A stretch of 64,000 nt of DNA from Allosaccharopolyspora coralli (GTDB taxonomy: Bacteria; Actinomycetota; Actinomycetes; Mycobacteriales; Pseudonocardiaceae), in the NCBI RefSeq assembly GCF_009664835.1, contig NZ_CP045929.1:930001-994000 (forward strand), given 5' to 3'. Positions within the stretch are counted from its first letter, which is position 1. Each line of letters starts with the position of its first letter. A program made the position numbers and the translations under genes. Below are positions 33,548 through 42,580 of this stretch, one piece after another. The notes under the pieces are model-generated. The model worked only from the letters and a program-made list of their open reading frames with translations, was not told the DNA's origin and did no database searches.

Positions 33548-35353
33548 GTGCCCGATGCTGTGTTAACTGAGCCATCACAACAAGAAACTTCCCGGTCGGA
33601 CGACGCGTCGCCGGGTGAGGGCGGCGAAGAGAAGCTGGTCGATCGGCCCGGTCGCACCGACTGGGGCGTGTTCGGTATCGCGGCGGTGCTGGCCACCGCC
33701 TTCATCGCATGGGGTCTGCTCGCGACCGAATCCCTACAGGCGTTCTCCGAGACGGCGCTGCAGGTGCTCGTCCGCAACGGCGGATGGGTGTTCGTCACCG
33801 CCGGAACCGGGTTCGTTGTGTTCGGTCTGATCCTGGCGTTCACCCGGTTCGGCCGGATTCGTCTCGGCGACGACGACGAGAAGCCGGAGTTCCGGACGTC
33901 CTCCTGGATCGCGATGATGTTCGCCGCCGGTATGGGCATCGGTCTGATGTTCTACGGCGTGGCCGAGCCGCTCCAGCACTTCACGACTCCGCCACCGGGC
34001 ACCAATGTCGCACCGGGCAGCCAGGAAGCACTCGGGGCGGCGATGGCCACCTCGTTGTTCCACTGGACGCTGCACCCGTGGGCGATCTACGCCACCGTCG
34101 GCCTGGCGTTGGCCTACAGCAGCTACCGGCGCGGTCGTAAACAGCTGTTGAGTTCTGCGTTCGTGCCGCTGTTCGGCGAGCGCACCGCGAACGGCACCGT
34201 TGGCAAGATCATCGACATTCTCGCGGTGTTCGCCACCGTCTTCGGCACCGCCGCCTCGCTGGGCATCGGCGCCACCCAGATCGCGGCCGGACTGCAGCAG
34301 GTCGGCTGGGTCGGTTCGATGAGCAACACGCTGCTGGTCGCGATCATCACCGTGCTCATCGCGGCGTTCGTGATCTCGGCTGTCTCCGGAGTGTCCAAGG
34401 GCATCCAGTGGCTGTCGAACAGCAACATGGTGCTGGCCATCGTGCTGGCCGCGTTCCTGTTCGTCGTCGGCCCGACCGTGTTCATCCTCGACCTCATCCC
34501 GAACGCCGTGGGCTCCTACGTCAGCGACTTCGGCATGATGATCTCGCGCACCGGCTCGGTCGGCGGCGAGGACACCACCGAGTGGCTGTCCACCTGGACG
34601 ATCTTCTACTGGGCGTGGTGGATCTCCTGGGCGCCCTTCGTCGGGATGTTCATCGCCCGCATCAGCCGCGGCCGGACCGTGCGCCAGTTCGTGGGCGGCG
34701 TGCTGATGGTTCCCAGCGCCATCAGCCTCGTGTGGTTCGCGATCCTCGGCGGCACGGCCCTGTTCGAGCAGCGCAACGGGGTCGGTCTCGCGGACGCGAG
34801 CGGCGAGGAGGAGCAGCTGTTCGGCATGTTCGACCAGCTCCCGTTCTCCGGGGTGCTCAGCGTGCTGGCGATGCTGCTGATCATCAACTTCTTCGTCACC
34901 AGTGCCGACTCGGCCTCGGTCGTCGTGGGCTCGCTCTCGCAGCAGGGCAGTGCACGGCCCCGGATGTGGGTCGTGGTGTTCTGGGGCGTGGTGATCGGCG
35001 GTGTGGCGATCTCGATGCTGCTCGCCGGCGGTGACGAGGCGCTGACCGGACTGAACAACACGACGATCATCGCGGCGTCGCCGTTCGTGATCGTGGTGAT
35101 CCTGCTCTGCTTCTCGCTGATGAAGGACCTGCGGCAGGACCGGGTGATGCTCGTCGAGTCCCGCAGCGCCGAGGTGCTGGAAGAAGCGGTGATCTACGGC
35201 ACTGAGGAGCACGACGGCAACTTCCATCTCGAAGTCACGCCGAGCGAGCCGTCCGATGACTCCGACGACTCCGGGGACTCCGGGGACTCCGGGGACTCCG
35301 GGGACTCCGGCAAGGAGGAGAGTCGCAGCAGCTCGTCCAGCGACGAGAGCTGA
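33548..35353 (+). CDS. BCCT-family betaine/choline transporter
   Basis: A 601-residue secondary transporter for compatible solutes (betaine, carnitine, choline) in the cytoplasmic membrane, usually coupled to Na+ or H+. It has about twelve membrane helices. The glycine-rich MFAAGMGIGLMFYGVAEPLQ and the tryptophan-rich WTIFYWAWWISWAPFVGMF are family hallmarks. The acidic C-terminus ends with perfect GDS tandem repeats (GDSGDSGDSGDSGDS) encoded by a 9-bp repeat at about 35270-35311; such tails may sense osmotic state. GTG 33548 is the likely start, with GTG 33560 as alternative. AGGAG lies about 18 nt upstream, farther than usual. Confidence 0.93.
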   Translation: MPDAVLTEPSQQETSRSDDASPGEGGEEKLVDRPGRTDWGVFGIAAVLATAFIAWGLLATESLQAFSETALQVLVRNGGWVFVTAGTGFVVFGLILAFTRFGRIRLGDDDEKPEFRTSSWIAMMFAAGMGIGLMFYGVAEPLQHFTTPPPGTNVAPGSQEALGAAMATSLFHWTLHPWAIYATVGLALAYSSYRRGRKQLLSSAFVPLFGERTANGTVGKIIDILAVFATVFGTAASLGIGATQIAAGLQQVGWVGSMSNTLLVAIITVLIAAFVISAVSGVSKGIQWLSNSNMVLAIVLAAFLFVVGPTVFILDLIPNAVGSYVSDFGMMISRTGSVGGEDTTEWLSTWTIFYWAWWISWAPFVGMFIARISRGRTVRQFVGGVLMVPSAISLVWFAILGGTALFEQRNGVGLADASGEEEQLFGMFDQLPFSGVLSVLAMLLIINFFVTSADSASVVVGSLSQQGSARPRMWVVVFWGVVIGGVAISMLLAGGDEALTGLNNTTIIAASPFVIVVILLCFSLMKDLRQDRVMLVESRSAEVLEEAVIYGTEEHDGNFHLEVTPSEPSDDSDDSGDSGDSGDSGDSGKEESRSSSSSDES

Positions 35354-35440
35354 TCCCTGCGACGGGCGTGGTGTCCTGCCAACCGGGCACCTCGCCCGTC
35401 CCACGGGTCCGGTGCTGAGAGGGCGTGCCGGTGGAGCTGC

Positions 35441-35621
35441 GTGTCGTCGTGTCGTGTCAGCGGCGGAGCCGCTGCGCGGTCACCCCGTTCGCAGCCGGAC
35501 CACCGGCGGGTTCTCAGCGCGCTCCTCGTGAGGACAGCGGTTTCGCTGCGTAGGCCGCTACTCAAGAAATCGATCCCGCAGCGAGGAGGGCGCTGAGGTT
35601 CCGCCACCCGACCACCCACCC
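35441..35621. repeat. Family B element, copy 2
   Basis: Begins CGTGTCGTCGTGTCGTGTCA, followed by a GCGGC-GGA-GCCGC hairpin, then the B core (GCGGGTTCTCAGCGCGCTCC, CTACTCAAGAAATCGATCCC, GCAGCGAGGAGGGCGCTGAG). The full-length family A copy 3 lies 30 bp further on. Together they fill the 499-bp gap between the convergent BCCT and TetR genes. Confidence 0.7.
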
Positions 35622-35651
35622 AGATCAACCCGCACGCGGTCTCAGTCTCAG

Positions 35652-35850
35652 GGGCGTTGTGGAACTGAGGTCCGGTACCGCCGCCCCAGTTCGCGCCTCG
35701 CGGCGTTGGGGTCCTCTTGAGTACCACGCGTACGCGGCGAGAACCCCTGCCTTGCGAGGCGCGAACTGGAACGCCGGAGCCCCTCGCCGTGCCCCGGCTG
35801 ATCACGTGTGACCGTGCCCTACGGGCACCAAGGACAGTTCCCAAATGCCC
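35652..35850. repeat. Family A element, full copy 3
   Basis: 199 bp with the clearest terminal inverted repeats: GGGCGTTGTGGAACTG (35652-35667) and CAGTTCCCAAATGCCC (35835-35850), 13 of 16 positions pairing. The core has TCCTCTTGAGTACCACGCG and CCTGCCTTGCGAGGC, and a GTGCCC-TAC-GGGCAC hairpin. It stops 2 bp before the TetR stop codon. Confidence 0.75.
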
Positions 35851-35852
35851 TC

Positions 35853-36488
35853 TCAGCCCTGTTGCAGGGGGAAGCCTGCCAGGCCCTTCCACGCCAGCGT
35901 CGACATGAGCGAGACCGCCTCGTCCCGCGAGACCGAGCCCTCGGTGCCCAGCCAGTACCGCGCGGTGACCTGGCTGAGGCCGACGAGGCCCACCGCCAGC
36001 AGGCGGGCCCGTTCGTGGTCGATGCCCGCGTCGGCCGCCACGACGTCTGTGACCGCGTCGATGCAGCTGGACATCGCGTCGTCCACGGCCTTCTCCACCG
36101 CGGGTTCACCGCGCAGGTCCGACTCGAACAGCAGCCGGAACGCCTGGCCCTCACCGTCGACGAACTCGTACAGCGCCTGCACGGCCTGCTTGACGCGCTG
36201 CTTGTTGTCCGGGGTGGACGAGATCGCCTCGCGGACTCGCTGCACCAGGGCGTCGCCGTGTTTGTCCACCAACGCCATGTACAGCTCGAGCTTGCCGGGG
36301 AAGTGTTGGTAGAGCACGGGCTTGCTGACGCCGGCCCGCTCGGCGATGTCGTCCATCGCCGCAGCGTGGTAGCCGTTCGTGACGAACACGTGCTGTGCCG
36401 CGTCGAGGAGTTGAGCTCTGCGTGCGGTCCGTGGGAGGCGGACGCCTCGGGCCGACTGGTCAACACCTTGCGCTGCAGCTTCCGTCAT
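35853..36488 (-). CDS. TetR-family regulator (beside conserved housekeeping genes)
   Basis: A 211-residue regulator with the helix-turn-helix FVTNGYHAAAMDDIAERAGVSKPVLYQHFPGKLELY near residues 35-70. The ligand domain includes LFESDLRGEPAVEKAVDDAMSSC. ATG 36488 has GGAGG at 6 nt, so it is preferred to the GTG at 36500. In mycobacteria a TetR gene sits next to DUF3107, DUF3152 and MoeZ; this one occupies the same relative place. The target may be the divergent hydrolase gene. A TTACTCGCCGGTA stretch in the gap (36554 onward) is only roughly symmetric. Confidence 0.88.
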   Translation of the reverse strand: MTEAAAQGVDQSARGVRLPRTARRAQLLDAAQHVFVTNGYHAAAMDDIAERAGVSKPVLYQHFPGKLELYMALVDKHGDALVQRVREAISSTPDNKQRVKQAVQALYEFVDGEGQAFRLLFESDLRGEPAVEKAVDDAMSSCIDAVTDVVAADAGIDHERARLLAVGLVGLSQVTARYWLGTEGSVSRDEAVSLMSTLAWKGLAGFPLQQG

Positions 36489-36636
36489 GCTCGCCTCCAC
36501 CCGGTTCTCGACGCGAAGCCGGCAAGGGTGGCCGACTTCGAGCGCCCCTCACCTTACTCGCCGGTAGAGCCGATGCAGCGGGGACGGTTCCGATCGTCGG
36601 CATCGTCTCGCGGCCGATTTCCGGCATGCTGTCGGG

Positions 36637-37659
36637 GTGAGCACGAGACCACATCCCGATGTCCTTCCGGTGAACGGCGGCGGTCGAAATCTGACCCGGG
36701 TTCCGCTGCGCTGGGAGGACGTGCCGTCCGCGGTGGAGGCGGTCGCGCCCGCTCCGTTGCGCACGGTCGAACTCGACACGACCGTCGGACCGGTTCACCT
36801 CGGCATCCGGGACACGGCGGGCGATTCGGGGGCCGACGCGGTCGCGGTGCACCTGCACGGGCTGGCCGCCTCGTCGACGCACTGGACCGACCTCACTCGC
36901 ATGCTCACCTCGCGGACGCGCTCGATCGCCGTGGATCTGCCCGGGTTCGGCTGGTCCGAGCCCCCGAACGGATTCGACTACCGGCGGCGGTCGCACGCCG
37001 ACGTCGTGATCGCGCTGCTCGAGTCGCTCGGTGTGGGTGCGGTACACCTGTTCGGCAATTCCTTCGGCGGCGCGGTGGCGATCGAGGTCGCCGCACGCAG
37101 ACCCGACCTCGTCCGCAGTCTGACCCTCGTCTCGCCCGCGGTGCCCGATCTCCGTCCGGACCCGCGCCGCGTGTCGGACCGGCGCATGCTGTTCACCTCG
37201 GTGCCGGTCCTCGGCAGGCGGATGCGGCGGCAACTCGCGGCCGCGTCGGCCAGGGAGCGGGCCGACAAGCTGATCCGGCTCTGCGTCTCCGACTCGTCGC
37301 TATTATCACCCGATCGTGTTGGCGACGTGGTGCGCGAACTCGAAGATCGCGCAGCGTTGCCTTGGGCCGCGACCGCGCTGGCGACCACCACGCGCGAGCT
37401 CGTCCGCTCCTGGATGGTGCGGCCGTCCGAGTCCCTCTGGTCCCTGCTGCACCAGGTCCAGGCGCCCGCGCTCGTCGTGTGGGGCACCGATGATCGCCTG
37501 GTCAGCGTCCGGAAAGCACCCCGAACGGCACGCCAGTTGCGTCGCGGCAGGTTGCTCGTGCTGCCTCGCACCGGGCACGTCGCGCAGATGGAGCGGCCCC
37601 GCCTGCTGGCGGCCGCCGCACTCGGCATGGTCGACGAGGTCGCGGCCGGCCGGTGGTGA
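36637..37659 (+). CDS. Alpha/beta hydrolase
   Basis: A 340-residue hydrolase. HLHGLAASSTHWTDL precedes the nucleophile motif GNSFGGA (near residue 146). WGTDDRLV supplies the acid and TGHVAQME the catalytic His. This order fits the epoxide hydrolase/haloalkane-like fold without identifying the substrate. GTG 36637 is the start. The gene is divergent from TetR 35853 and may be controlled by it. Confidence 0.87.
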   Translation: MSTRPHPDVLPVNGGGRNLTRVPLRWEDVPSAVEAVAPAPLRTVELDTTVGPVHLGIRDTAGDSGADAVAVHLHGLAASSTHWTDLTRMLTSRTRSIAVDLPGFGWSEPPNGFDYRRRSHADVVIALLESLGVGAVHLFGNSFGGAVAIEVAARRPDLVRSLTLVSPAVPDLRPDPRRVSDRRMLFTSVPVLGRRMRRQLAAASARERADKLIRLCVSDSSLLSPDRVGDVVRELEDRAALPWAATALATTTRELVRSWMVRPSESLWSLLHQVQAPALVVWGTDDRLVSVRKAPRTARQLRRGRLLVLPRTGHVAQMERPRLLAAAALGMVDEVAAGRW

Positions 37660-37716
37660 CTCGCGCGGACGTCGCCACGAGGGCATGATCACACCGGGTG
37701 TTCAGCCTGTCCGGGC

Positions 37717-38775
37717 GTGAATATCGGTTGTGGCACCCTGGGGCGCGTGCAACGGCCGACGTCCGGATCCCCCGACTCCAACGCGCGCCGCCGGGAGGCG
37801 GCGTCCGGAGGCGACCCCGGGTCCCGTGGCACCACCGCCGTTCGGGACGGCCGCGACCAAGCCGAGCCGCTCGCGGCCGCCCGCAACCCCGAGCCCGAGC
37901 GGCCGGCGCCGCCCCGCCGCCGCGGCCTGGCGTCGCGCTACGGGTGGCGCCTCTACGCGGTGCCGATGCTCGTCGTGGCCACCGCGCTCGCCGTTTTCCA
38001 GGTGGTCGAACCCGCCTCCGAGAGCCCGGGCGGCGCAGGCGCCGGAGGCGACCAGGCCGCCGACGTCCCGGAAGCGCCGGTGCTCGACGAGGCGCCGCCC
38101 GGTCAGCGCTACTCACCCGAGATGTTCTCGGCCGACCTGCCTCCGGGAGCGCCCATTCCCGAAAGCGGAGCCGGGACCTTCGACGTATTGCCCGGCAACT
38201 CGCCACAGGTCGGTCAGGGTGACATGTACCGCTACACGATCGAGGTCGAGACCGGGATCGAACTCACCGAGGGCAGGGACGCTTTCGGCAACCTCGTCGA
38301 ACAAACCCTCTCCGACCCGCGCAGCTGGACGCACCCGGAAGCGGGCGGCATCGCCCTGCAGCGCGTCGACGACCAGGGACCGCCGCCGGACTTCCGGGTC
38401 ACGCTGGTGAGTCAGAACACGGCACGCCAGGTGTGTGGCTACGGGCAGGGCCTACCCTTCGACACCTCGTGCCGGATCGACGACCGCGTCTACATCAACG
38501 CCGCTCGCTGGGTGCGTGGTGCCATCTCGTTCGAGGGCGACAGCGGGACCTACCGGCGCTACGCGATCAACCACGAGGTCGGGCACGTCTTCGGCAACCC
38601 GCACGTGCCGTGCGGCCAGGACGGGGCGCTCGCGCCGGTGATGATGCAGCAGACGTTCAGCGTCGCCAACGACGAGCTGCACGAGCTCAACAAGGCCGTT
38701 CCGCAGGGCGCCGACATTCCCAGGGACGGCAAGGTCTGCAAGTACAGCGCTTGGCCGTTCCCCGTCGCCGGGTGA
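37717..38775 (+). CDS. DUF3152 membrane-anchored metalloprotease-like protein
   Basis: A 352-residue protein with a long basic, proline-rich cytoplasmic start, one membrane helix (LYAVPMLVVATALAVFQVV, about residues 79-97) and an outside domain. The zinc-protease motif is INHEVGHVFGNPHVPC (HExxH plus a third His), and CGYGQ, CRID and CGQ may form disulphides. This matches DUF3152 of actinobacteria. Peptidase activity is inferred. GTG 37717 is used, though GTG 37747 after GGGG may be the true start. The moeZ gene follows, as in mycobacteria. Confidence 0.87.
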   Translation: MNIGCGTLGRVQRPTSGSPDSNARRREAASGGDPGSRGTTAVRDGRDQAEPLAAARNPEPERPAPPRRRGLASRYGWRLYAVPMLVVATALAVFQVVEPASESPGGAGAGGDQAADVPEAPVLDEAPPGQRYSPEMFSADLPPGAPIPESGAGTFDVLPGNSPQVGQGDMYRYTIEVETGIELTEGRDAFGNLVEQTLSDPRSWTHPEAGGIALQRVDDQGPPPDFRVTLVSQNTARQVCGYGQGLPFDTSCRIDDRVYINAARWVRGAISFEGDSGTYRRYAINHEVGHVFGNPHVPCGQDGALAPVMMQQTFSVANDELHELNKAVPQGADIPRDGKVCKYSAWPFPVAG

Positions 38776-38777
38776 AT

Positions 38778-38810
38778 CTCCCGCATGGTGGGAGCACTTT
38801 CGGTGCGGGA
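38778..38810 (+). terminator. Weak hairpin after the DUF3152 gene
   Basis: TCCCGCA (38780-38786) pairs with TGCGGGA (38804-38810), with an alternative inner CTCCC/GGGAG pairing, directly after the stop codon. It is short and lacks a T-tract. Confidence 0.35.
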
Positions 38811-38971
38811 AGACGGTCGGCCACGCTGACGTTGAGGGGTGTGGGTCGATCCGGTGTCCGGATCGACCGGACCAAGGGGATGCGCACGTGGGCCCGTGCG
38901 CCCGCGAACACACAGGGTGTGTGCACCCGCATGGCGGATAACGCGCGCACCGAGCACGAGGAGGAGCTGGG

Positions 38972-40150
38972 ATGTCCGGCGACACAGCCATCACGCTTCC
39001 GCCGCTCGTCGAGCCTGCGGCGGAGCTGACCAAGGAAGAGGTCGCGCGCTACAGCCGCCACCTGATCATTCCCGACGTCGGGATGGACGGGCAGAAGCGG
39101 CTGAAGAACGCGAAGGTGCTGGTCGTCGGTGCCGGCGGGCTCGGCAGCCCTGCGTTGCTGTACCTGGCCGCCGCCGGTGTCGGCACCCTCGGCATCGTCG
39201 AGTTCGACGAGGTCGACGAGTCGAACCTGCACCGCCAGATCATTCACGGCCAGTCCGACCTCGGCCGGTCGAAGGGCGAGTCGGCGCGGGACTCCATCGC
39301 CGAGGTGAACCCGTACGTCCGAGTCAACCTGCACGAGACGCACCTGACCTCGGAGAACGCGCTCGACGTCTTCCGCGACTACGACCTCATCCTCGACGGC
39401 ACCGACAACTTCGCGACCCGTTACCTCGTCAACGACGCGGCGGTGCTGCAGGGCAAGCCGTACGTGTGGGGTTCGATCTTCCGTTTCGAGGGCCAGGCCA
39501 GCGTGTTCTGGGACGAACACGGCCCGAACTACCGCGACCTGTACCCCGAGCCGCCGCCGCCCGGGATGGTGCCGTCCTGCGCCGAGGGTGGCGTGCTGGG
39601 CGTGTTGTGCGCCTCGATCGGCTCGATCATGGTCAACGAGGCGATCAAGCTCATCACCGGCATCGGTGAGACGCTGCTCGGGCGCCTGATGATCTACGAC
39701 GCGCTCGAGATGAGCTACAAGACGGTCAAGATCCGCAAGGACCCGGACGCCGATCCGATCACCGAGCTGATCGACTACGAGGCGTTCTGCGGTGTCGTCT
39801 CCGACGACGCGCAGCAGGCCGCGGTGAACAGCACGATCACACCGCAGGAGCTCAAGGACAAGTTCGACCGGGACGAGAAGTTCGAGTTGGTCGACGTCCG
39901 CGAGCCGCACGAGTACGAGATCGTCAAGATCGACGGCTCGACGCTGATCCCGAAGGACCGCATCCTCTCCGGTGAGGCGCTCGCGGAGCTGCCGCAGGAC
40001 CGGCAGATCGTGCTGCACTGCAAGTCCGGCGGTCGTTCTGCGGAGGCGCTCGCGGCGCTGCACAAGGCCGGGTTCTCGGACGCCGTGCACGTCGGCGGAG
40101 GCGTTCTCGGCTGGGCCAACCAGGTCGACACCTCCCTCCCCACGTACTGA
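38972..40150 (+). CDS. moeZ: MoeZ: sulfur-carrier adenylyltransferase/sulfurtransferase
   Basis: A 392-residue two-domain enzyme that adenylates and then thiolates ubiquitin-like sulfur carriers (MoaD, CysO, ThiS type) for molybdopterin, cysteine and thio-cofactor synthesis. The ThiF/MoeB domain has the nucleotide motif VVGAGGLGSPALLYLAAAG near residue 40, and DGTDNFATRYLVNDA. The C-terminal rhodanese domain has the active-site loop HCKSGGRSAEAL. The ATG at 38972 has AGGAGG upstream. The zinc-type CxxC pairs of some MoeB proteins are absent, as is usual for actinobacterial MoeZ. A DnaA-box/palindrome element follows the gene. Confidence 0.95.
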   Translation: MSGDTAITLPPLVEPAAELTKEEVARYSRHLIIPDVGMDGQKRLKNAKVLVVGAGGLGSPALLYLAAAGVGTLGIVEFDEVDESNLHRQIIHGQSDLGRSKGESARDSIAEVNPYVRVNLHETHLTSENALDVFRDYDLILDGTDNFATRYLVNDAAVLQGKPYVWGSIFRFEGQASVFWDEHGPNYRDLYPEPPPPGMVPSCAEGGVLGVLCASIGSIMVNEAIKLITGIGETLLGRLMIYDALEMSYKTVKIRKDPDADPITELIDYEAFCGVVSDDAQQAAVNSTITPQELKDKFDRDEKFELVDVREPHEYEIVKIDGSTLIPKDRILSGEALAELPQDRQIVLHCKSGGRSAEALAALHKAGFSDAVHVGGGVLGWANQVDTSLPTY

Positions 40151-40190
40151 CCGCCCCGTCCCGTCCCGTCCCGCCGAGTTCCGTTCACCC

Positions 40191-40254
40191 CTGTGGACAA
40201 CTCCCTCCCCCTGTGGACAGCGGGGTGGCAAATTCGCGCGAATTTGCCACCCCG
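40191..40254. repeat. Palindrome plus two DnaA-box-like sites, copy 2
   Basis: TGTGGACAA (40192-40200; reverse complement of the DnaA box TTGTCCACA) and TGTGGACAG (40212-40220) are followed by a perfect 34-bp palindrome at 40221-40254, centred on TTCGCGCGAA. The order is the reverse of the copy at 789-849. It lies between moeZ and the TIGR02569 gene. Confidence 0.75.
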
Positions 40255-40327
40255 GCTGGGCGGGGATGGGGGCTGACGGAGCGTCGGTGCCACGGAAACG
40301 GGTAGCAGCGCGGTAGCGTTCCGGCCC

Positions 40328-41128
40328 GTGAGTGCTACACCTGAGCCACCCCCGACGCATGTGCGTGCCGCCTTCGGCGCGCGTGGCGAGGAGGAGCCCG
40401 AACTCCTCGAGGGCGGGATCGCCTGGCGGTGCGGCGAAGTCGTGCTCCGTCCCGCATCGCACACCGCCGAGGCCGCCTGGGTGGCGCAGACGCTGGACCT
40501 GCTGGAACCGGAGGACGTGCGACTGGCCCGCCCGCTGCGGTCGACCGACGGGCGCTGGGTGGTCTCGGGCTGGTCGGCCAACCGCAACATCGACGGGAAA
40601 CCGGAACCCCGTCACGACGAGGTGGTCGCCGCGTCGTTGCGGCTGCACGCGGCCAGTAGTTTCCTCGCCAAGCCTCGCTTTCTCGACTCGCGCCAGGATC
40701 TCTACTCGCTCGCGGACCGCATGGCCTGGGGCGAACAGGAGCACCCGCTGGTGCCGGAGAAGGGCGGCCGGCTCTACGACGTTCTCGAGGGCTCCCGCCG
40801 CAAGGTCCAGCTGCGTCAGCAGGTCGTGCACGGTGACCTGTTCGGCAACGTGCTGTTCGCGGGCAACGCGCCGCCCGGGATTCTCGAGTTCGCGCCGTAC
40901 TGGCGGCCCGCCGAGTGGGCCGCGGCGGTCGCCGTGATCGACTCGTTGGCCTGGGGCGGTGCGGACCCGGCGATCGTGGAGCGCTGGTCGCATCTCGCCG
41001 AGTGGCCGCAGTCGTTGCTGCGGGCGTTGCTGTTCCGGCTCGCGGTGCACGCGCTGCATCCGGCCTCCACGACACAGTCGCTGGGCGGGCTGGAGTACGC
41101 CTCGCAGATGGTGCTCGAGGTCCTCTGA
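40328..41128 (+). CDS. TIGR02569 family protein
   Basis: A 266-residue protein of an actinobacterial family with a kinase-like fold. VVHGDLFGNVLFAG, near residue 162, resembles the HGDLHxGN catalytic loop of aminoglycoside phosphotransferases, and LEFAPYWRPAEWAAAV stands where the metal-binding D would be. The D is replaced by E, so kinase activity is uncertain. GTG 40328 is the start. It lies between moeZ and the genes leading to adnAB, an order conserved in mycobacteria. Function unknown. Confidence 0.85.
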   Translation: MSATPEPPPTHVRAAFGARGEEEPELLEGGIAWRCGEVVLRPASHTAEAAWVAQTLDLLEPEDVRLARPLRSTDGRWVVSGWSANRNIDGKPEPRHDEVVAASLRLHAASSFLAKPRFLDSRQDLYSLADRMAWGEQEHPLVPEKGGRLYDVLEGSRRKVQLRQQVVHGDLFGNVLFAGNAPPGILEFAPYWRPAEWAAAVAVIDSLAWGGADPAIVERWSHLAEWPQSLLRALLFRLAVHALHPASTTQSLGGLEYASQMVLEVL

Positions 41129-41230
41129 TTCCCGTCCGGTGCTGGTACTCGGCAAGCTGCGACGCCGGTGAGCCACCACCACCGCAGATCAAGACGGCTT
41201 CTGATTCCTGCCGCGTGTGAGGATGGGGCC

Positions 41231-42052
41231 ATGAGCGAGAACCTCCCGTTGAGCGGAGTCACCGTCGGGCTCACGGCCGAGCGCAAGGCGGACGAGTTCG
41301 CCGCCTTGTTGACCCGCCGGGGCGCACACGTCGTGCTCGGGCCGTCGATGCACACCGTGCCGCTGCCCGAGGACGGCGAGTTGGCGGCGGCCACGACCGA
41401 CGTCCTGTCCGGGCCGGTCGATGTCGTCGTGGCGGTCACGGGCGTCGGATTCCGCGGCTGGGTCGAGGCCGCGGACCACAACGGGGTCGGCGACCGGCTC
41501 AGGGAGTCGCTGGGTTCGGCGACGCTGCTCGCTCGGGGTGCGAAGGCGCGCGGCGCCGTCCGTGGGGTGGGGCTCGCCGATCCGTGGACCGCGCCGACGG
41601 AGGAGTCGTCGGAGATCCTGGAGTACCTGCTCGCGGGCGGGGTCTCCGGCAAGCGGGTCGTCGTGCAGGTGCACGGTGATCCGATGACCGAGTTCCGCGA
41701 ACGGCTCACGCAGGCCGGGGCGGAGGTTGTCGCCGTTCCGGTGTACCGCTGGACGGACCCGGTTGATCTGGCTCCGCTGGACGCGTTGATCGACGCGGTG
41801 ATCGCCGGTGAGGTCGACGCGTTGCCGTTCACCAGTGCTCCGGCGGCGGCGAACCTGTTCGGCCGCGCGGACCGCACCGAGCGCGGTGCGGCGTTACGCC
41901 AGGCCATGCGCGAGCGGGTGTTGGTGGCGAGCGTCGGCCCGGTGACGGCGAAGCCGCTGGAGGCCGAGGGTGTCCCGTACTCGATGTCCGAACGCGCCCG
42001 GACCGCTTCGCTCGTGACACTCCTGGAGACCCGGCTGCCGTCCCCCGGGTGA
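41231..42052 (+). CDS. Uroporphyrinogen-III synthase family protein
   Basis: A 273-residue protein of the HemD superfamily, which closes and inverts ring D of the tetrapyrrole. The two-domain layout is readable: VGLTAERKADEFAALLTRRGA at the start, VVAVTGVGFRGWVEAA, then VVVQVHGDPMTEFRERLTQAG and ALPFTSAPAAANLFGRA, and VASVGPVTAKPLEAEGV near the end. The family has few invariant residues, so activity is inferred; the gene is not beside other heme genes. ATG 41231 is preferred to the in-frame ATG 41168. The next gene starts within its stop codon. Confidence 0.8.
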   Translation: MSENLPLSGVTVGLTAERKADEFAALLTRRGAHVVLGPSMHTVPLPEDGELAAATTDVLSGPVDVVVAVTGVGFRGWVEAADHNGVGDRLRESLGSATLLARGAKARGAVRGVGLADPWTAPTEESSEILEYLLAGGVSGKRVVVQVHGDPMTEFRERLTQAGAEVVAVPVYRWTDPVDLAPLDALIDAVIAGEVDALPFTSAPAAANLFGRADRTERGAALRQAMRERVLVASVGPVTAKPLEAEGVPYSMSERARTASLVTLLETRLPSPG

Positions 42053-42366
42053 CGGCGCGCGAGACTCCGGGGGTGGATGAGGAGACGTTCGAGCGGGTGC
42101 GCGCCGTCGTGGAGTCGATTCCGAACGGGCGGGTGTTGTCCTACGGGGACGTCGCCGCGCTCGCGGGGTTGCGGTCGGCGAGGCTGGTCGGGCGCATCCT
42201 CTCGGAGGACGGTGCGGACGTGCCGTGGCACCGCGTGTTGCGTTCGGACGGCACCGTCGCGACGCATCTGCGCGAGCAGCAGCTCACCCGCCTTCGAGCC
42301 GAAGGTGTCCTGGCCGACCGCGACCGAGTGCCCATGCGCCGCTACCGCTGGTCCCCGGCACCTTAG
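42049..42366 (+). CDS. Alkyltransferase-like protein (MGMT family)
   Basis: A 105-residue protein of the alkyltransferase-like (ATL) group. It has the Ada/Ogt DNA-binding fold (VESIPNGRVLSYGDVAALAGL, RLVGRILSE). The active-site PCHRV is replaced by PWHRVL (near residue 59), so it binds alkylated guanine without repairing it and hands the lesion to excision repair. GTG 42049 overlaps the TGA of the preceding gene. The position just before adnAB fits a DNA-repair neighbourhood. Confidence 0.9.
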   Translation: MTARETPGVDEETFERVRAVVESIPNGRVLSYGDVAALAGLRSARLVGRILSEDGADVPWHRVLRSDGTVATHLREQQLTRLRAEGVLADRDRVPMRRYRWSPAP

Positions 42367-42566
42367 AATTCCTTGCAGGGGGTTTGTTCGGTGGTCGGGT
42401 GGCGGAACCTCTCCCGCCCTCCTCGCTGCGGGATCGATTTCTTGAGTAGCGGCCTACGCTGCGAACTCGCTGTCCTCGCGAGGACGGTGCTGAGAACCCG
42501 CGGGTGGTCGGGCTGGGTTCGTGGTGACTGCTCAGCGGCTTCGCCGCTGACACGACACGACGACAG
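42365..42566. repeat. Family B element, copy 3 (inverted)
   Basis: Inverted relative to copies 1 and 2. The left end AGAATTCCTTGCAG matches the end of copy 1. The core reads CCTCCTCGCTGCGGGATCGA, TTTCTTGAGTAGCGGCCTAC and TGCTGAGAACCCGCGGGTGG, and the far end TCGCCGCTGACACGACACGA matches copy 2. It fills most of the gap before adnA. Confidence 0.7.
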
Positions 42567-42580
42567 CTCAGGGGTCGCGG

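Noticed and set aside
36637-37659. Shadow frames on both strands over the second hydrolase gene
   Set aside because: Only the plus frame at 36637 carries hydrolase motifs; the others are GC-driven.
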